Below, in pieces: positions 25,343 to 35,547 of a stretch of 64,000 nt of DNA. The notes beneath the pieces were generated by a model. The model was not told where the DNA came from. It did no database searches and was given only the letters and a program-made list of their open reading frames with translations. The position numbers were made by a program, and so were the translations under genes. The DNA lies in NCBI RefSeq assembly GCF_026672375.1, contig NZ_JAPPRA010000001.1:1488001-1552000 (forward strand), written 5' to 3'. Position 1 is the stretch's first letter, and the number at the start of each line of letters is the position of its first letter. The stretch comes from Caulobacter sp. SL161. Its GTDB lineage: Bacteria > Pseudomonadota > Alphaproteobacteria > Caulobacterales > Caulobacteraceae.

Positions 25343-26404
25343 ATGAGAGATTTCAAAGGCATGAAGCGCCAACGCGGCCGCAACAATCGCGGCGGCAACG
25401 GCGGCAAGCCTCAACAGCACAACGCCAACCGCGCGTTCGACTCCAACGGCCCCGAGGGCGTGAAGGTCCGTGGCGCGGCGCAGAGCGTGTACGAAAAGTA
25501 CCAGCAGCTGGCCCGCGACGCCTCGTCGTCCGGCGACCGGGTGCTGGCCGAGAACTATCTTCAGCACGCCGAGCACTATTTCCGCGTCCTGCGCGCCATC
25601 CAGCCGAATCGTCCGGTCGCCGACATCGTCGGCAAGGACGTCTACGCAGCCTACGAGATCGACTTCGAGGCTGAGCCGCCGGAAGAGCCCGAGGTCGTCG
25701 AGCAGCCCGCCGAGGGCCAGGCCGAAGGCGGCGAGGGCGGTGAAAACGGCGAGCCGCGCCGCGACCGCTTCGAGAACCGCGATCGCAACCGCGACCGCGA
25801 CCGCAACTTCGAAAACCGCGACCGTGACCGTGACCGCAATCGCGACGACCGCAACCGCGATGGCGACAGCCGCCGCGACCGCTGGCGCGACCGTGATGAT
25901 CGTCCCCGTGACGACCGCCCCCGTGACGATCGTCCCCGTGACGAGCGTCCGCGTGAGGATCGCTTCCGCGACCGCGACGACCGCCCCCGTGATGATCGTC
26001 CCCGCGACGAGCGTCCGGCCGCCGAGGGTGAGCCGCCGCAAGGTGAGGGCGAGTTCCGCGAGAGCCGCCGTCGCCGCGACCGCAACCGCGATCGCGACTG
26101 GCAGCCGCGCGGCGAGCGCGACCCGATGGCCGTGATCGAGCCGGAAGCCTCGCCGCTGACCGCCGAAGCCCCGGCCGGCGAAGGCTCGCCGATGCTGCGC
26201 GGTCAGGACGGCGCGGTCAGCCACGCCCCGGCGTTCCTGGGCCGCAAGGCCGAACGCGCCCCCGAGGCTGTCTCGGCGGCGCCGGCCTCCGAAGCGCCGG
26301 CCGCGGAAGGCGAAGAGGTCAAGAAGCCTCGCCGCCGCCGCGCTCCGCGCAGCTTCGAAGCGGGCGAAGGCGCGCCGGCCGAAGGCGGCTCGGACGAAGG
26401 CTGA
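25343..26404 (+). CDS. DUF4167-domain protein with long Arg/Asp-rich tail
   Basis: 353 residues. The N-terminal DUF4167 region (about 1-100) is basic and glycine/asparagine-rich (MKRQRGRNNRGGNGGK), then has a conserved helical part with SVYEKYQQLARDA and AENYLQHAEHYFRVL. From about residue 140 to 260 it is low-complexity, with many DRDR/DRPRD units. An acidic/Ala-rich stretch and a basic end (KKPRRRRAPRSF) follow. Such composition suggests an RNA-binding, intrinsically disordered protein; the family is widespread in Alphaproteobacteria with no firm function known to me. The ATG at 25343 is chosen as the start of the conserved part. The 258 bases between prmC and this gene show no convincing gene. 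Confidence 0.85.
   Translation: MRDFKGMKRQRGRNNRGGNGGKPQQHNANRAFDSNGPEGVKVRGAAQSVYEKYQQLARDASSSGDRVLAENYLQHAEHYFRVLRAIQPNRPVADIVGKDVYAAYEIDFEAEPPEEPEVVEQPAEGQAEGGEGGENGEPRRDRFENRDRNRDRDRNFENRDRDRDRNRDDRNRDGDSRRDRWRDRDDRPRDDRPRDDRPRDERPREDRFRDRDDRPRDDRPRDERPAAEGEPPQGEGEFRESRRRRDRNRDRDWQPRGERDPMAVIEPEASPLTAEAPAGEGSPMLRGQDGAVSHAPAFLGRKAERAPEAVSAAPASEAPAAEGEEVKKPRRRRAPRSFEAGEGAPAEGGSDEG
25870..26030 (+). repeat. In-frame tandem repeats encoding DDRPRDDRPRDERPR units
   Basis: Imperfect 12-15-base direct repeats (CGTGACGATCGTCCC variants) inside the DUF4167 gene. They encode alternating Asp/Arg-Pro units. This is coding low-complexity sequence, not a CRISPR array: there are no spacers and the period stays in frame. 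Confidence 0.8.
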
Positions 26405-26430
26405 TCCGCTCGGACATCATGCGAAATGGG

Positions 26431-26461
26431 AAAGGGAGCCGTGAAAGCGGCTCCCTTTTTC
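26431..26461 (+). terminator. Intrinsic terminator
   Basis: Perfect arms AAAGGGAGCCG and CGGCTCCCTTT around a 6-base loop, running into TTTTTC. It ends the DUF4167 transcript. Confidence 0.92.
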
Positions 26462-26570
26462 GTTGGCGGGCGGGGCTTGATAGGATCCCACGGTCAGCTT
26501 GACCGGTTGCCCTCGCCGCGCCAGCCGGGGATAAGGCTTGTGTCGATTTCGAAACGCAGTTCGCCGAGCC

Positions 26571-27326
26571 ATGACCCTGCCGCGCCTGATCCTTCCGCTG
26601 CTGATCGCCGCCGCCTGCGCCCTGGGCGGCTGCGCCTACAATCCCGATCTCGGGCGCGATCAGCTTCTGATCGTCAACGACAACAACCTGGCCCGCGACG
26701 GCGAGAAGGCCTGGGCCGACGCTCTGCGGACCAGTCACGTCTCCAGGGAGCCGCGCAAGAACGCCCGGGTTCAGGCCGTGGGTCAGCGGGTGATCATCGC
26801 CGCCGGCCTGGCGGGGCGGCCTTGGGAATATGCGGTGTTTTTGGAGGAGGCCCCCAACGCCTTCGTGCTGCCGGGCGGTTATGTCGGCGTGACCGTCGGC
26901 CTGCTGAGCCTGGTCGAGAACGACGACCAGCTGGCCGCCGTCATCGGCCACGAGGCCGGCCACGTGGTGGCCCGTCACGCCGCCGAGCGGGTCTCGCAGG
27001 AGACGACCTCCAAGGTCTTGCTGGGCATCGCCAAGGCGGCGGCCGGCGGCACCGAGTTCGGCAAGCTCTTGAAGGACCACGGCGAGGACGCCACCCGCTA
27101 TGGCCTCTTGCTGCCGTTCTCGCGCAAGCAGGAGCTGGAGGCCGACAAGCTGGGCGTCGACTTCATGCAGCGCGCCGGCTACCGGCCGCGCGAAGCGGTG
27201 AAGCTGTGGCGCAACATGCAGGCGCTGGACGGGGGCAAGTCCGGCGGCGACCTCGGCTCGACCCACCCCTCCGACGCCGTGCGAATCCAGGAACTGGAGC
27301 GTTATCTCAGCAGCAAGGGCTGGTGA
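26571..27326 (+). CDS. M48-family metalloprotease lipoprotein
   Basis: 251 residues with a lipoprotein signal peptide (LLIAAACALGGC, lipidated Cys at about residue 20), so it should be anchored in an outer or inner membrane facing the periplasm. The zinc site HEAGH (with the following VVARHAAER helix) and the third ligand Glu in KQELEADKLGVDF are both present. Relatives such as LoiP and BepA degrade misfolded outer-membrane proteins. The start at 26571 is chosen because it makes a compact lipoprotein signal; an in-frame upstream start would add 11 residues. The location just upstream of clpB fits a protein-quality-control theme, but a separate promoter for clpB is likely. Confidence 0.88.
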   Translation: MTLPRLILPLLIAAACALGGCAYNPDLGRDQLLIVNDNNLARDGEKAWADALRTSHVSREPRKNARVQAVGQRVIIAAGLAGRPWEYAVFLEEAPNAFVLPGGYVGVTVGLLSLVENDDQLAAVIGHEAGHVVARHAAERVSQETTSKVLLGIAKAAAGGTEFGKLLKDHGEDATRYGLLLPFSRKQELEADKLGVDFMQRAGYRPREAVKLWRNMQALDGGKSGGDLGSTHPSDAVRIQELERYLSSKGW

Positions 27327-27377
27327 GCCTTGTGTGGCTGATGGGCCACACCTAAATGTCCCTCGGGACGCGTTGTG

Positions 27378-27402
27378 CTTGATCAAGGCAGCGCGCTCCG
27401 AT
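27378..27402 (+). promoter_or_regulatory. Possible heat-shock (sigma-32) promoter of clpB
   Basis: CTTGATC (27378-27384) and CCGAT (27398-27402) are spaced by 13 bases, 22 bases before the clpB start. This resembles the sigma-32 pattern (CTTGAA, then CCCCAT-like) imperfectly. The known heat induction of clpB is the main reason for the call. Confidence 0.35.
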
Positions 27403-27423
27403 CCGCCTAGTTGAGGGGACATC

Positions 27424-30003
<2,580 letters not shown>

Positions 30004-30013
30004 GTGTCATGAG

Positions 30014-30061
30014 CCCCTCTCTCTTCGAGAGAGGGAGGGGCCCATCGCCTCTGGCGATGGG
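30014..30061. repeat. Tandem hairpins just behind clpB
   Basis: Two perfect 9-base-arm hairpins in a row: CCCTCTCTC-TTC-GAGAGAGGG (30015-30035) and CCCATCGCC-TCT-GGCGATGGG (30041-30061). The first shares its arms with 11735-11754. There is no T-tract, but they could stabilise the 3' end of clpB mRNA. Confidence 0.7.
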
Positions 30062-30087
30062 AGGGTGAGTGGTTACATCCTAAACCT

Positions 30088-30203
30088 CGTCATCCCGGCC
30101 GGACCCCGGCGAAAGCCGGGGGGAGAGCCGGGACCCAGGGGCGGCGCGCACCGCGTTCACGCACCCCCTGGGTCCCGGGTCGGCTTCGCCGTCCGGGATG
30201 ACA
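30088..30203. repeat. Palindromic intergenic element, GTCATCCCG family (copy 2)
   Basis: Outer arms CGTCATCCCGG and CCGGGATGACA enclose inner inverted pieces (GGGACCCAGG and CCTGGGTCCC). Same type as 23745-23860. Confidence 0.75.
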
Positions 30204-30267
30204 CGGGCTTTTGGGGCGGGATTAGCTCGCCACTTTCCCGCCGCCGCCCAACGCGGTATCTCCCCGC

Positions 30268-30600
30268 ATGGCCAAGACCACCAAACTCATCACCGAGTTC
30301 GACATCGAAGTCGACGGCGACCCCTATGTCTGGCGGCTGCACCGCCTGCCGCAGTGGTCGTATGACCCGTCTGAGCGCCACGGCAAGGTGATCGCCGCGC
30401 GGCACAAGGAAGGCCAGCGCGAGGCGCTGATCGAGTTCCCGCCCGGCCCCAAGCCCAAGTTCAGCGCCCCGCCGCTGAAGCCCTCGCAGATCCCCGTGCG
30501 CATCGTCGCCAAAGCCATCGCCTCGGCCGTCGAGGCCGGCTGGGAGCCGCTGTCGCGCGGCAAGCCGGTGGTGATCTATGTGGACGAGGAGGGGGCGTAG
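30268..30600 (+). CDS. Conserved hypothetical protein
   Basis: 110 residues, cytoplasmic, with no signal peptide or membrane helix. It begins MAKTTKLITEFDIEVDGDPY, has Trp and basic residues (WRLHRLPQWSYDP) and a Pro-rich middle (FPPGPKPKFSAPPLKPS), and ends acidic. Codon use matches the neighbours. I do not recognise a family. It is flanked on both sides by palindromic repeat elements and stands alone on the plus strand. Confidence 0.7.
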   Translation: MAKTTKLITEFDIEVDGDPYVWRLHRLPQWSYDPSERHGKVIAARHKEGQREALIEFPPGPKPKFSAPPLKPSQIPVRIVAKAIASAVEAGWEPLSRGKPVVIYVDEEGA

Positions 30601-30617
30601 GGCGGGGCACACGCCAA

Positions 30618-30748
30618 GCGCCCCCTCCGTCACGCGGCTGCGCCGCGCGCCACCTCCCCGCAAGCGGGGCAGGAGGGCGGCGGCTTCCTCCTCACCCGTG
30701 CAACGGGGGAGGTGGCGGCGCCGATAGGCGACGTGACGGAGGGGGCGC
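30618..30748. repeat. Palindromic intergenic element, GCGCCCCC family (copy 2)
   Basis: Terminal arms GCGCCCCCTCCGTCAC (30618-30633) and GTGACGGAGGGGGCGC (30733-30748) are perfect 16-base inverses. The interior holds CACCTCCCCG..CGGGGCAGGAGG and CCTCC..GGGGGAGGTGGCG pieces as in the copy at 8921-9051. It lies between convergent genes. Confidence 0.85.
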
Positions 30749-30754
30749 TCGCCC

Positions 30755-31126
30755 CTACCGCCGCTTCAACTTCGCCAGCGCCGCCTGCATGGCCAAGGCC
30801 TGAGCCGCCTGTGGGGCGGCCGATTGGGCCTCACGGCGTTTCTCGGCCTCGGCCAGGATCGGGGCGCCGATGGCCTCAAGGCGGTCGAAGGCCTCGTGGA
30901 TCGCGGCGGGCAGCTTGCTGGGCTTGTCGGGCTTGGGGTCCAGGGCCAGCACCTTGCGGGCTTCGCTGGCCAGTTGGCCGCAGGCGCGCGCGCGGTCGCG
31001 GGCCTTGGCCAGGACGGCGGGATCGTCGCTGGCCTCCACCATCGCCCAGGCGGCGTCGATGGCGTCCATCAGCTTCTGTTGCAGGCGATCGCACCAGGTG
31101 CGGGTCGAGGGGCGGGTCTGGCTCAT
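30755..31126 (-). CDS. Hypothetical protein
   Basis: About 123 residues, mostly alpha-helical by eye, rich in Ala, Lys and Arg, ending AKLKRR. No signal peptide, membrane segment or motif that I recognise. The start at 31126 (MSQTRPSTRTWCDRLQQKLM) is preferred; upstream in-frame codons give a basic, non-homogeneous extension. It is convergent with the 110-residue hypothetical gene across a palindromic repeat. The 236 bases upstream, to the GntR gene stop, show no gene. Confidence 0.6.
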   Translation of the reverse strand: MSQTRPSTRTWCDRLQQKLMDAIDAAWAMVEASDDPAVLAKARDRARACGQLASEARKVLALDPKPDKPSKLPAAIHEAFDRLEAIGAPILAEAEKRREAQSAAPQAAQALAMQAALAKLKRR

Positions 31127-31362
31127 GACCCACAGCATGAGGCCGCCGGCGGGGGCGGGGATAAGAAACCTGCGTTTTCGTGTAACGCCCCGATATTCCA
31201 CAGAAACGGTGGTTACTGGGCGGGGATAGGCGCCGTCCCAGGCCGGTCGGGGGCGCCGCCGGAGGCGGCCGAGCCCACAGCCCCAGAGCCCCGCAGGCCG
31301 CGCCGTCCTGTGGATAACTTTGTCTGCGGTGGTGGTGCTGGCGCCCGGCGCCGGCCGGCCGG

Positions 31363-32037
31363 TCAGCCCCGCTGGGCGCTGGGCGGCTCGCCGATCAACA
31401 GGGCGCAGGCGGCCTCGGCGGCGGCGGGGTCGCGGCGCGCTATGGCCTCGGCCAGGGCCCGGTGGAGGACCACGTCGCGCATCTGGTCGTCCTGTGACTG
31501 CTTTTCCATCTGCCAGATCCAGTAGCGCGTCGCGGTGTTCTGCAGGGCGATGACGAACCTGGCCAAGGTGGGATTGTGCGTGGCGAAGGCCACCGCGCGG
31601 TGGAAGGCGTGGTCCATGGCCAGCATGGCCCGGAAATCGCCGCCGGCGATCGCCGCCTCGGCCCCGTCGAAGGCGCCGACAATGGCCGGCAGGTCTTCAG
31701 GACGATGGTTGCGCGCGGCCAGGGCCGCCGTGCGCCCCTCCAGGATCCGCCGCACCTCGAACGCGTGCTCGATCTCGCCAAGGTCCAGGGGCGCGACGAG
31801 GGTGCCCACACGCGGGCGCCGGATCACCATGCCCTCGATGGCCAGGCGGCCCAGCGCCTCGCGGACGCCCGACACGCCGCCGGCGTAGCGCGCGGCCAGG
31901 GCCTTTTCCTCCAGCACCTGCAACGGGGCCAGGTGTCCCAGGATGATGTCCATCAGGATCAGGTCGTAGAGCCTGGCCTTCTGCAGGCCGGGGGCCCAAT
32001 CGCCCGACGGCTCGACGCTGGTCAGCGGGCCCTTCAT
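31363..32037 (-). CDS. GntR-family regulator with FCD ligand-binding domain
   Basis: About 224 residues. The N-terminal winged helix (LYDLILMDIILGHLAPLQVL.., GVSGVREALGRLAIEG) is followed by an all-helical FCD domain, whose metal/carboxylate-binding histidines appear in DHAFHRAVAFATHN and LHRALAEAIARRD. FCD regulators respond to small organic acids. The start at 32037 is chosen as the first ATG; a TTG at 32085 is possible. It is divergent from ribD, with a perfect 16-base palindrome between them, so autoregulation and control of the riboflavin genes are both possible. Confidence 0.88.
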   Translation of the reverse strand: MKGPLTSVEPSGDWAPGLQKARLYDLILMDIILGHLAPLQVLEEKALAARYAGGVSGVREALGRLAIEGMVIRRPRVGTLVAPLDLGEIEHAFEVRRILEGRTAALAARNHRPEDLPAIVGAFDGAEAAIAGGDFRAMLAMDHAFHRAVAFATHNPTLARFVIALQNTATRYWIWQMEKQSQDDQMRDVVLHRALAEAIARRDPAAAEAACALLIGEPPSAQRG

Positions 32038-32110
32038 GGCCGGATCGCGGGGAAACTTGCCATCGTGGTCCACACCTAAGCCCAAACGGCGCGAGGGTCA
32101 TTCCCTGCGT

Positions 32111-32126
32111 GCCTAACATGTTAGGC
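32111..32126. promoter_or_regulatory. Palindromic operator between GntR regulator and ribD
   Basis: GCCTAACATGTTAGGC is a perfect 16-base palindrome located 73 bases from the regulator start and 55 bases from the ribD start. The size suits a dimeric GntR/FCD protein. No FMN riboswitch-like structure can fit in the short ribD leader. Confidence 0.6.
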
Positions 32127-32181
32127 TTTCGAAAAAGCTTGCGCGCTTGCGATCGGCGCTCGGCGAGCCCCACTTCGGGGC

Positions 32182-33177
32182 ATGATGATCGACGCCACCC
32201 TTTCCCCGGCCCGCGTGATCCAGGGCTTCGCCGACGCCCTGGCGGCGGCGGAAGCCTATGCCGGCGCCACGGCGCCCAATCCGCCGGTCGGCTGTGTGGT
32301 GCTGGATGAGGCCGGTGAGACCCTGGCCGTCGCGGCGCACCAGCGGGCGGGTCAGGCGCACGCTGAGGCCGCCGCCCTGGCCGCCTGTCGGGAGCGCGGC
32401 GCGGCCGCGCGCATCGACACCCTGCTGGTCACGCTGGAGCCCTGCAACCACCACGGCCGCACGCCGCCCTGTGTCGAGGCGATCCTGGCCAGCCCGGCCC
32501 GGACCGTCTGGATCGCGGTCCGTGATCCCAATCCGGCGGTCGCCGGCGGCGGCGCGGCGCGGTTGAAAGCGGCGGGGCTGGAGGTGCGGTTCCTCAGCGA
32601 TCTCGCCCATCCCAAGGCGAGCGATCTGGTCCGGCGGGCGCGTCGCCTGATCGCGCCGTTCGCGCTGTGGGCCCGCGAGGGGCGGCCCTGGCTGACGATC
32701 AAGCAGGCCATCAACCGCCAGGGCGACATGATCCCGCCGCCGGGCGCGAGCACCTTCACCTCGGAGGCTTCGCTGACCCTGGCGCACGACCTTCGCCGAC
32801 GGGCGGACGCCATCATCACCGGCTCGGGCACGGTGCTGGCCGACGCGCCCGCCTTCACCGTCCGCCGCACGCCGGATCCGAGACCGTTCGCGAGGCGGCT
32901 GGCCATCCTGGATCGCCGTCGCCGAACGCCCCCGGACTATATCGCGGCCGCCGAGGGCCGGGGCTTTCGCGTCAGCCTGCATGATGCGCTGCCAAGCCTT
33001 GTGTCCGAGCTCGCCGCAGACGGCGTCCTGGAGGCCCTGGTCGAGTGCGGGCCGACCCTGCTGGCCAGCGTGCTCGAGACGGGCCTGTGGGACGAGCATG
33101 TGGTGATCCGGCAGGCCGCCCGCGCCGGCGACGCCGATCACATCGAGCGGTTCGCCCGAACCACCGACCAAGCCTGA
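32182..33177 (+). CDS. ribD: Bifunctional riboflavin deaminase/reductase RibD
   Basis: Performs steps two and three of riboflavin synthesis: deamination of the pyrimidine made from GTP, then reduction of its ribose. It has 331 residues. The N-terminal zinc deaminase carries the HAE motif (GQAHAEAAALA) and the PC..C ligands (LEPCNHHGRTPPC); the C-terminal part is a DHFR-like reductase. The start at 32182 is followed by a second in-frame ATG at 32185. First gene of ribD-ribE-ribBA-ribH, which together cover most of the pathway. The C-terminal half is a little shorter than usual for the family, with no visible break. Confidence 0.95.
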   Translation: MMIDATLSPARVIQGFADALAAAEAYAGATAPNPPVGCVVLDEAGETLAVAAHQRAGQAHAEAAALAACRERGAAARIDTLLVTLEPCNHHGRTPPCVEAILASPARTVWIAVRDPNPAVAGGGAARLKAAGLEVRFLSDLAHPKASDLVRRARRLIAPFALWAREGRPWLTIKQAINRQGDMIPPPGASTFTSEASLTLAHDLRRRADAIITGSGTVLADAPAFTVRRTPDPRPFARRLAILDRRRRTPPDYIAAAEGRGFRVSLHDALPSLVSELAADGVLEALVECGPTLLASVLETGLWDEHVVIRQAARAGDADHIERFARTTDQA

Positions 33178-33187
33178 GGAGGGCGCG

Positions 33188-33805
33188 ATGTTTTCCGGGA
33201 TCATAGAACGGGTGGGGCGGGTCGAGGCGGTGACGCCCGAGGCGGGCGGAGCCCTGCGCCTGAGCCTGGCCACCGGCTATCCCGATCTGGAGCTGGGCGA
33301 GAGCGTCGCCGTCAACGGGGTCTGCCTGACCGTGGTCCGCCATGACCCGGGCGGCGGGGCGGATTTCTTCGTCAGTCCCGAGACCCTGGACCGCACCAAT
33401 CTGGGCGGCGCGCGGGCCGGTCACAGCGTCAATCTGGAGCGGGCGGTGACCTTGTCGACGCGGCTGTCGGGGCATCTGGTCCAGGGCCATGTCGACGGCC
33501 TGGCGCGGCTGATCGAGCGTCACGACGACGGCGGGGCCTGGCGGGTCCTCTTCAGCCTGCCGGCCGGCCTGCACCGCTTCTGCGTCGAGAAGGGCTCGAT
33601 CGCGCTGAACGGCGTCAGCCTGACCCTGAACACGGTCGGCGCGTGCGAGTCCGACCAGCGGTTCCGGATCGGTCTGACCCTGATCCCCCACACCTGGACC
33701 CATACCAACCTGCAGCACCTCGCCCTCAACGACCCGGTCAATGTCGAGGTCGATGTGCTGGCCAAATATGTGGAGCAGCTATGTCGCGCCTATCTGAAGC
33801 CCTGA
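33188..33805 (+). CDS. ribE: Riboflavin synthase alpha subunit
   Basis: Catalyses dismutation of two lumazine molecules into riboflavin and the pyrimidine precursor. It has 205 residues with the two lumazine-binding barrel repeats: the first begins MFSGIIERVGRVEAV, the second contains GHLVQGHVDGLARL and ends near the C-terminal oligomerisation helix. The ATG is 11 bases after the ribD stop with GGAGGG before it. Its last 25 bases overlap the start of ribBA in another frame, implying coupled translation. Confidence 0.95.
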   Translation: MFSGIIERVGRVEAVTPEAGGALRLSLATGYPDLELGESVAVNGVCLTVVRHDPGGGADFFVSPETLDRTNLGGARAGHSVNLERAVTLSTRLSGHLVQGHVDGLARLIERHDDGGAWRVLFSLPAGLHRFCVEKGSIALNGVSLTLNTVGACESDQRFRIGLTLIPHTWTHTNLQHLALNDPVNVEVDVLAKYVEQLCRAYLKP

Positions 33806-34983
33806 CCCGCGTGAAGGCCGGCGGCATGATCGTGCTGGTCGATGACGAGGATCGCGAGAACGAGGGCGATCTGGTCATGGCCGCCGAGTTTGCCGACGCG
33901 GCGGCCATCGCCTTCATGGCCAAGCGGGCCAGCGGCCTGATCTGCCTGACCCTGGAGGCCGAGACGATCGATCGTCTGGGCCTGGCGCCGATGGTCAGCG
34001 ACAACCGCACCAGCCGTCAGACCGCCTTCACCGTCTCGATCGAGGCCGCCACCGGCGTGGACACCGGCATCTCGGCCTTCGACCGCGCCCGCACCATCGC
34101 CGCGGCCATCGCCCCGGACGCCCAGGCGAAAGACCTGGTTTCGCCGGGGCATGTGTTTCCTCTGCGCGCCCGGCCCGGCGGGGTTCTGGTCCGCAACGGC
34201 CATACCGAGGCCTCGGTGGATCTGATGCGCATGGCGGGCCTGCGTCCCGCCGGCGTGATCTGCGAGATCATGAAGGACGATGGTTCGATGGCCCGGCGAC
34301 CTGATCTGGAGGTCTTCTGCCGCGAGCACGACCTGCCGCTGCTGACGATCGCCGAGCTGGTGGCCCATCGCAAGGCGACCGAGCTGCTGGTGGACGAGGT
34401 GGCCAACGCGCGCCTGCCGTCGGACCACGCCGGCCAGGCCTTCAGCGTCCGCGCCTTCCGCAGCCGGATCGACGGCGGCGAGCATCTGGCCATGGTCGCC
34501 GGCCCGCTGACCGGCGCGCCGCTGGTGCGGGTGCACTCCGAATGCCTGACCGGCGACGCCCTGGGCTCGCGCCGCTGCGACTGCGGCGAACAATTGCGCG
34601 AGAGCCTCCGGCAGATCAGCGACAGCGGCAACGGCGCCCTGATCTATCTGCGCAATCATGAGGGGCGGGGCCTGGGCCTGGCCAACAAGATCGCGGCCTA
34701 TGCGCTGCAGGACCAGGGACTGGACACCGTCCAGGCCAATCACGCCCTGGGCTTCGCCGACGACCAACGCGACTACGGTGTGGCGGCGCAGATCCTGCGG
34801 GCGCTCGGCGTCGGCGAGGTCAAGCTCTTGAGCAACAATCCGCGGAAGGCCGCGGGCCTGCGGGCCAATGGCGTGACGGTGCGGCGCGAGGTTCCGCTGC
34901 TGATCCCGGCCAATCCCGACAACGCCGCCTATCTCGAAACCAAGCGCGACAAGCTGGGCCACAGCCTGGCGCGCGCCTCCTGA
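33781..34983 (+). CDS. ribBA: Bifunctional DHBP synthase / GTP cyclohydrolase II-like protein (RibBA)
   Basis: 400 residues. The N-terminal RibB domain makes dihydroxybutanone phosphate from ribulose 5-phosphate ([16 protein letters not shown] with acidic metal-binding residues). The C-terminal RibA-like GTP cyclohydrolase II domain has the zinc cysteines in [20 protein letters not shown] and the [10 protein letters not shown] motif. Both catalytic signatures look intact. The start at 33781 ([20 protein letters not shown]) lies inside ribE (25-base overlap). In some Alphaproteobacteria the RibA part of RibBA is degenerate, but that is not evident here. Confidence 0.95.
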   Translation: MSRLSEALTRVKAGGMIVLVDDEDRENEGDLVMAAEFADAAAIAFMAKRASGLICLTLEAETIDRLGLAPMVSDNRTSRQTAFTVSIEAATGVDTGISAFDRARTIAAAIAPDAQAKDLVSPGHVFPLRARPGGVLVRNGHTEASVDLMRMAGLRPAGVICEIMKDDGSMARRPDLEVFCREHDLPLLTIAELVAHRKATELLVDEVANARLPSDHAGQAFSVRAFRSRIDGGEHLAMVAGPLTGAPLVRVHSECLTGDALGSRRCDCGEQLRESLRQISDSGNGALIYLRNHEGRGLGLANKIAAYALQDQGLDTVQANHALGFADDQRDYGVAAQILRALGVGEVKLLSNNPRKAAGLRANGVTVRREVPLLIPANPDNAAYLETKRDKLGHSLARAS

Positions 34984-34998
34984 AGCCAGGGAGCTTCC

Positions 34999-35460
34999 AT
35001 GACCGACCCCGTTCCGCCGCGCATCGCCATTGTCGTCAGCCAGTTCAATCCCGAGGTCACCGACGGTCTGCTGAAGGGGGCGCTGGACCATCTGGCCGCG
35101 CAGGGCGCCCCGGTGGCCGCGTCCGACATCATCGCCGCGCCCGGGGCCTATGAACTGCCGCTGATCGCCCAGACCCTGGCCCGGACCGGGCGGTATGCGG
35201 GCGTCGTATGCCTGGGCTGCGTGATCAAGGGCGAGACCGCCCACTTCGAATTCATCAGCCTGGGCGCCAGCCTTGGCCTGATGGCCGCCGGCCTGCAGAC
35301 CGAGACGCCGGTGAGCTTTGGCGTCCTGACCACCTATACCGACGAGCAGGCCGTGGCCCGCAGCCGTGACGACGCCGAGAACAAGGGACGGGAGGCGGCG
35401 AACGCCTGTCTGTCCACCGTCCAGACCCTGCGGCGGATCCGGGCGGACGCCTTGGTCTGA
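34999..35460 (+). CDS. ribH: 6,7-dimethyl-8-ribityllumazine synthase
   Basis: Condenses the pyrimidine intermediate with dihydroxybutanone phosphate to make lumazine, the substrate of RibE. It has 153 residues. It begins RIAIVVSQFNPEVTDGLLKG, contains the APGAYELP and GCVIKGETAHFE substrate-binding segments, and includes the catalytic-region HFEFIS. It follows ribBA by 15 bases with AGGGAG ahead of the ATG, so it is the fourth gene of the same operon. nusB, often next to ribH, is not here. Confidence 0.95.
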   Translation: MTDPVPPRIAIVVSQFNPEVTDGLLKGALDHLAAQGAPVAASDIIAAPGAYELPLIAQTLARTGRYAGVVCLGCVIKGETAHFEFISLGASLGLMAAGLQTETPVSFGVLTTYTDEQAVARSRDDAENKGREAANACLSTVQTLRRIRADALV

Positions 35461-35547
35461 GGCATACGGCGCCGGCGGGGCGCTGCGCCCTTGCCGGACG
35501 GCGCGGGGCGCGGCAACGTCCGGCTCCTCTTGTCGTCCGGAGTCGTC

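Noticed and set aside
25870-26030. Dense direct repeats resembling a CRISPR array.
   Set aside because: They are in frame, 12-15 bases long, without unique spacers, and code for the Arg/Asp tail of the DUF4167 protein.
31309-31317. TGTGGATAA, an exact consensus DnaA box.
   Set aside because: A single 9-base site is expected by chance about once per 100 kb. There is no cluster of boxes, AT-rich region or replication gene nearby.
32038-32181. Search for an FMN riboswitch upstream of ribD.
   Set aside because: The 144-base gap is shared with a divergent gene and shows no multi-helix FMN element, only the 16-base palindrome.
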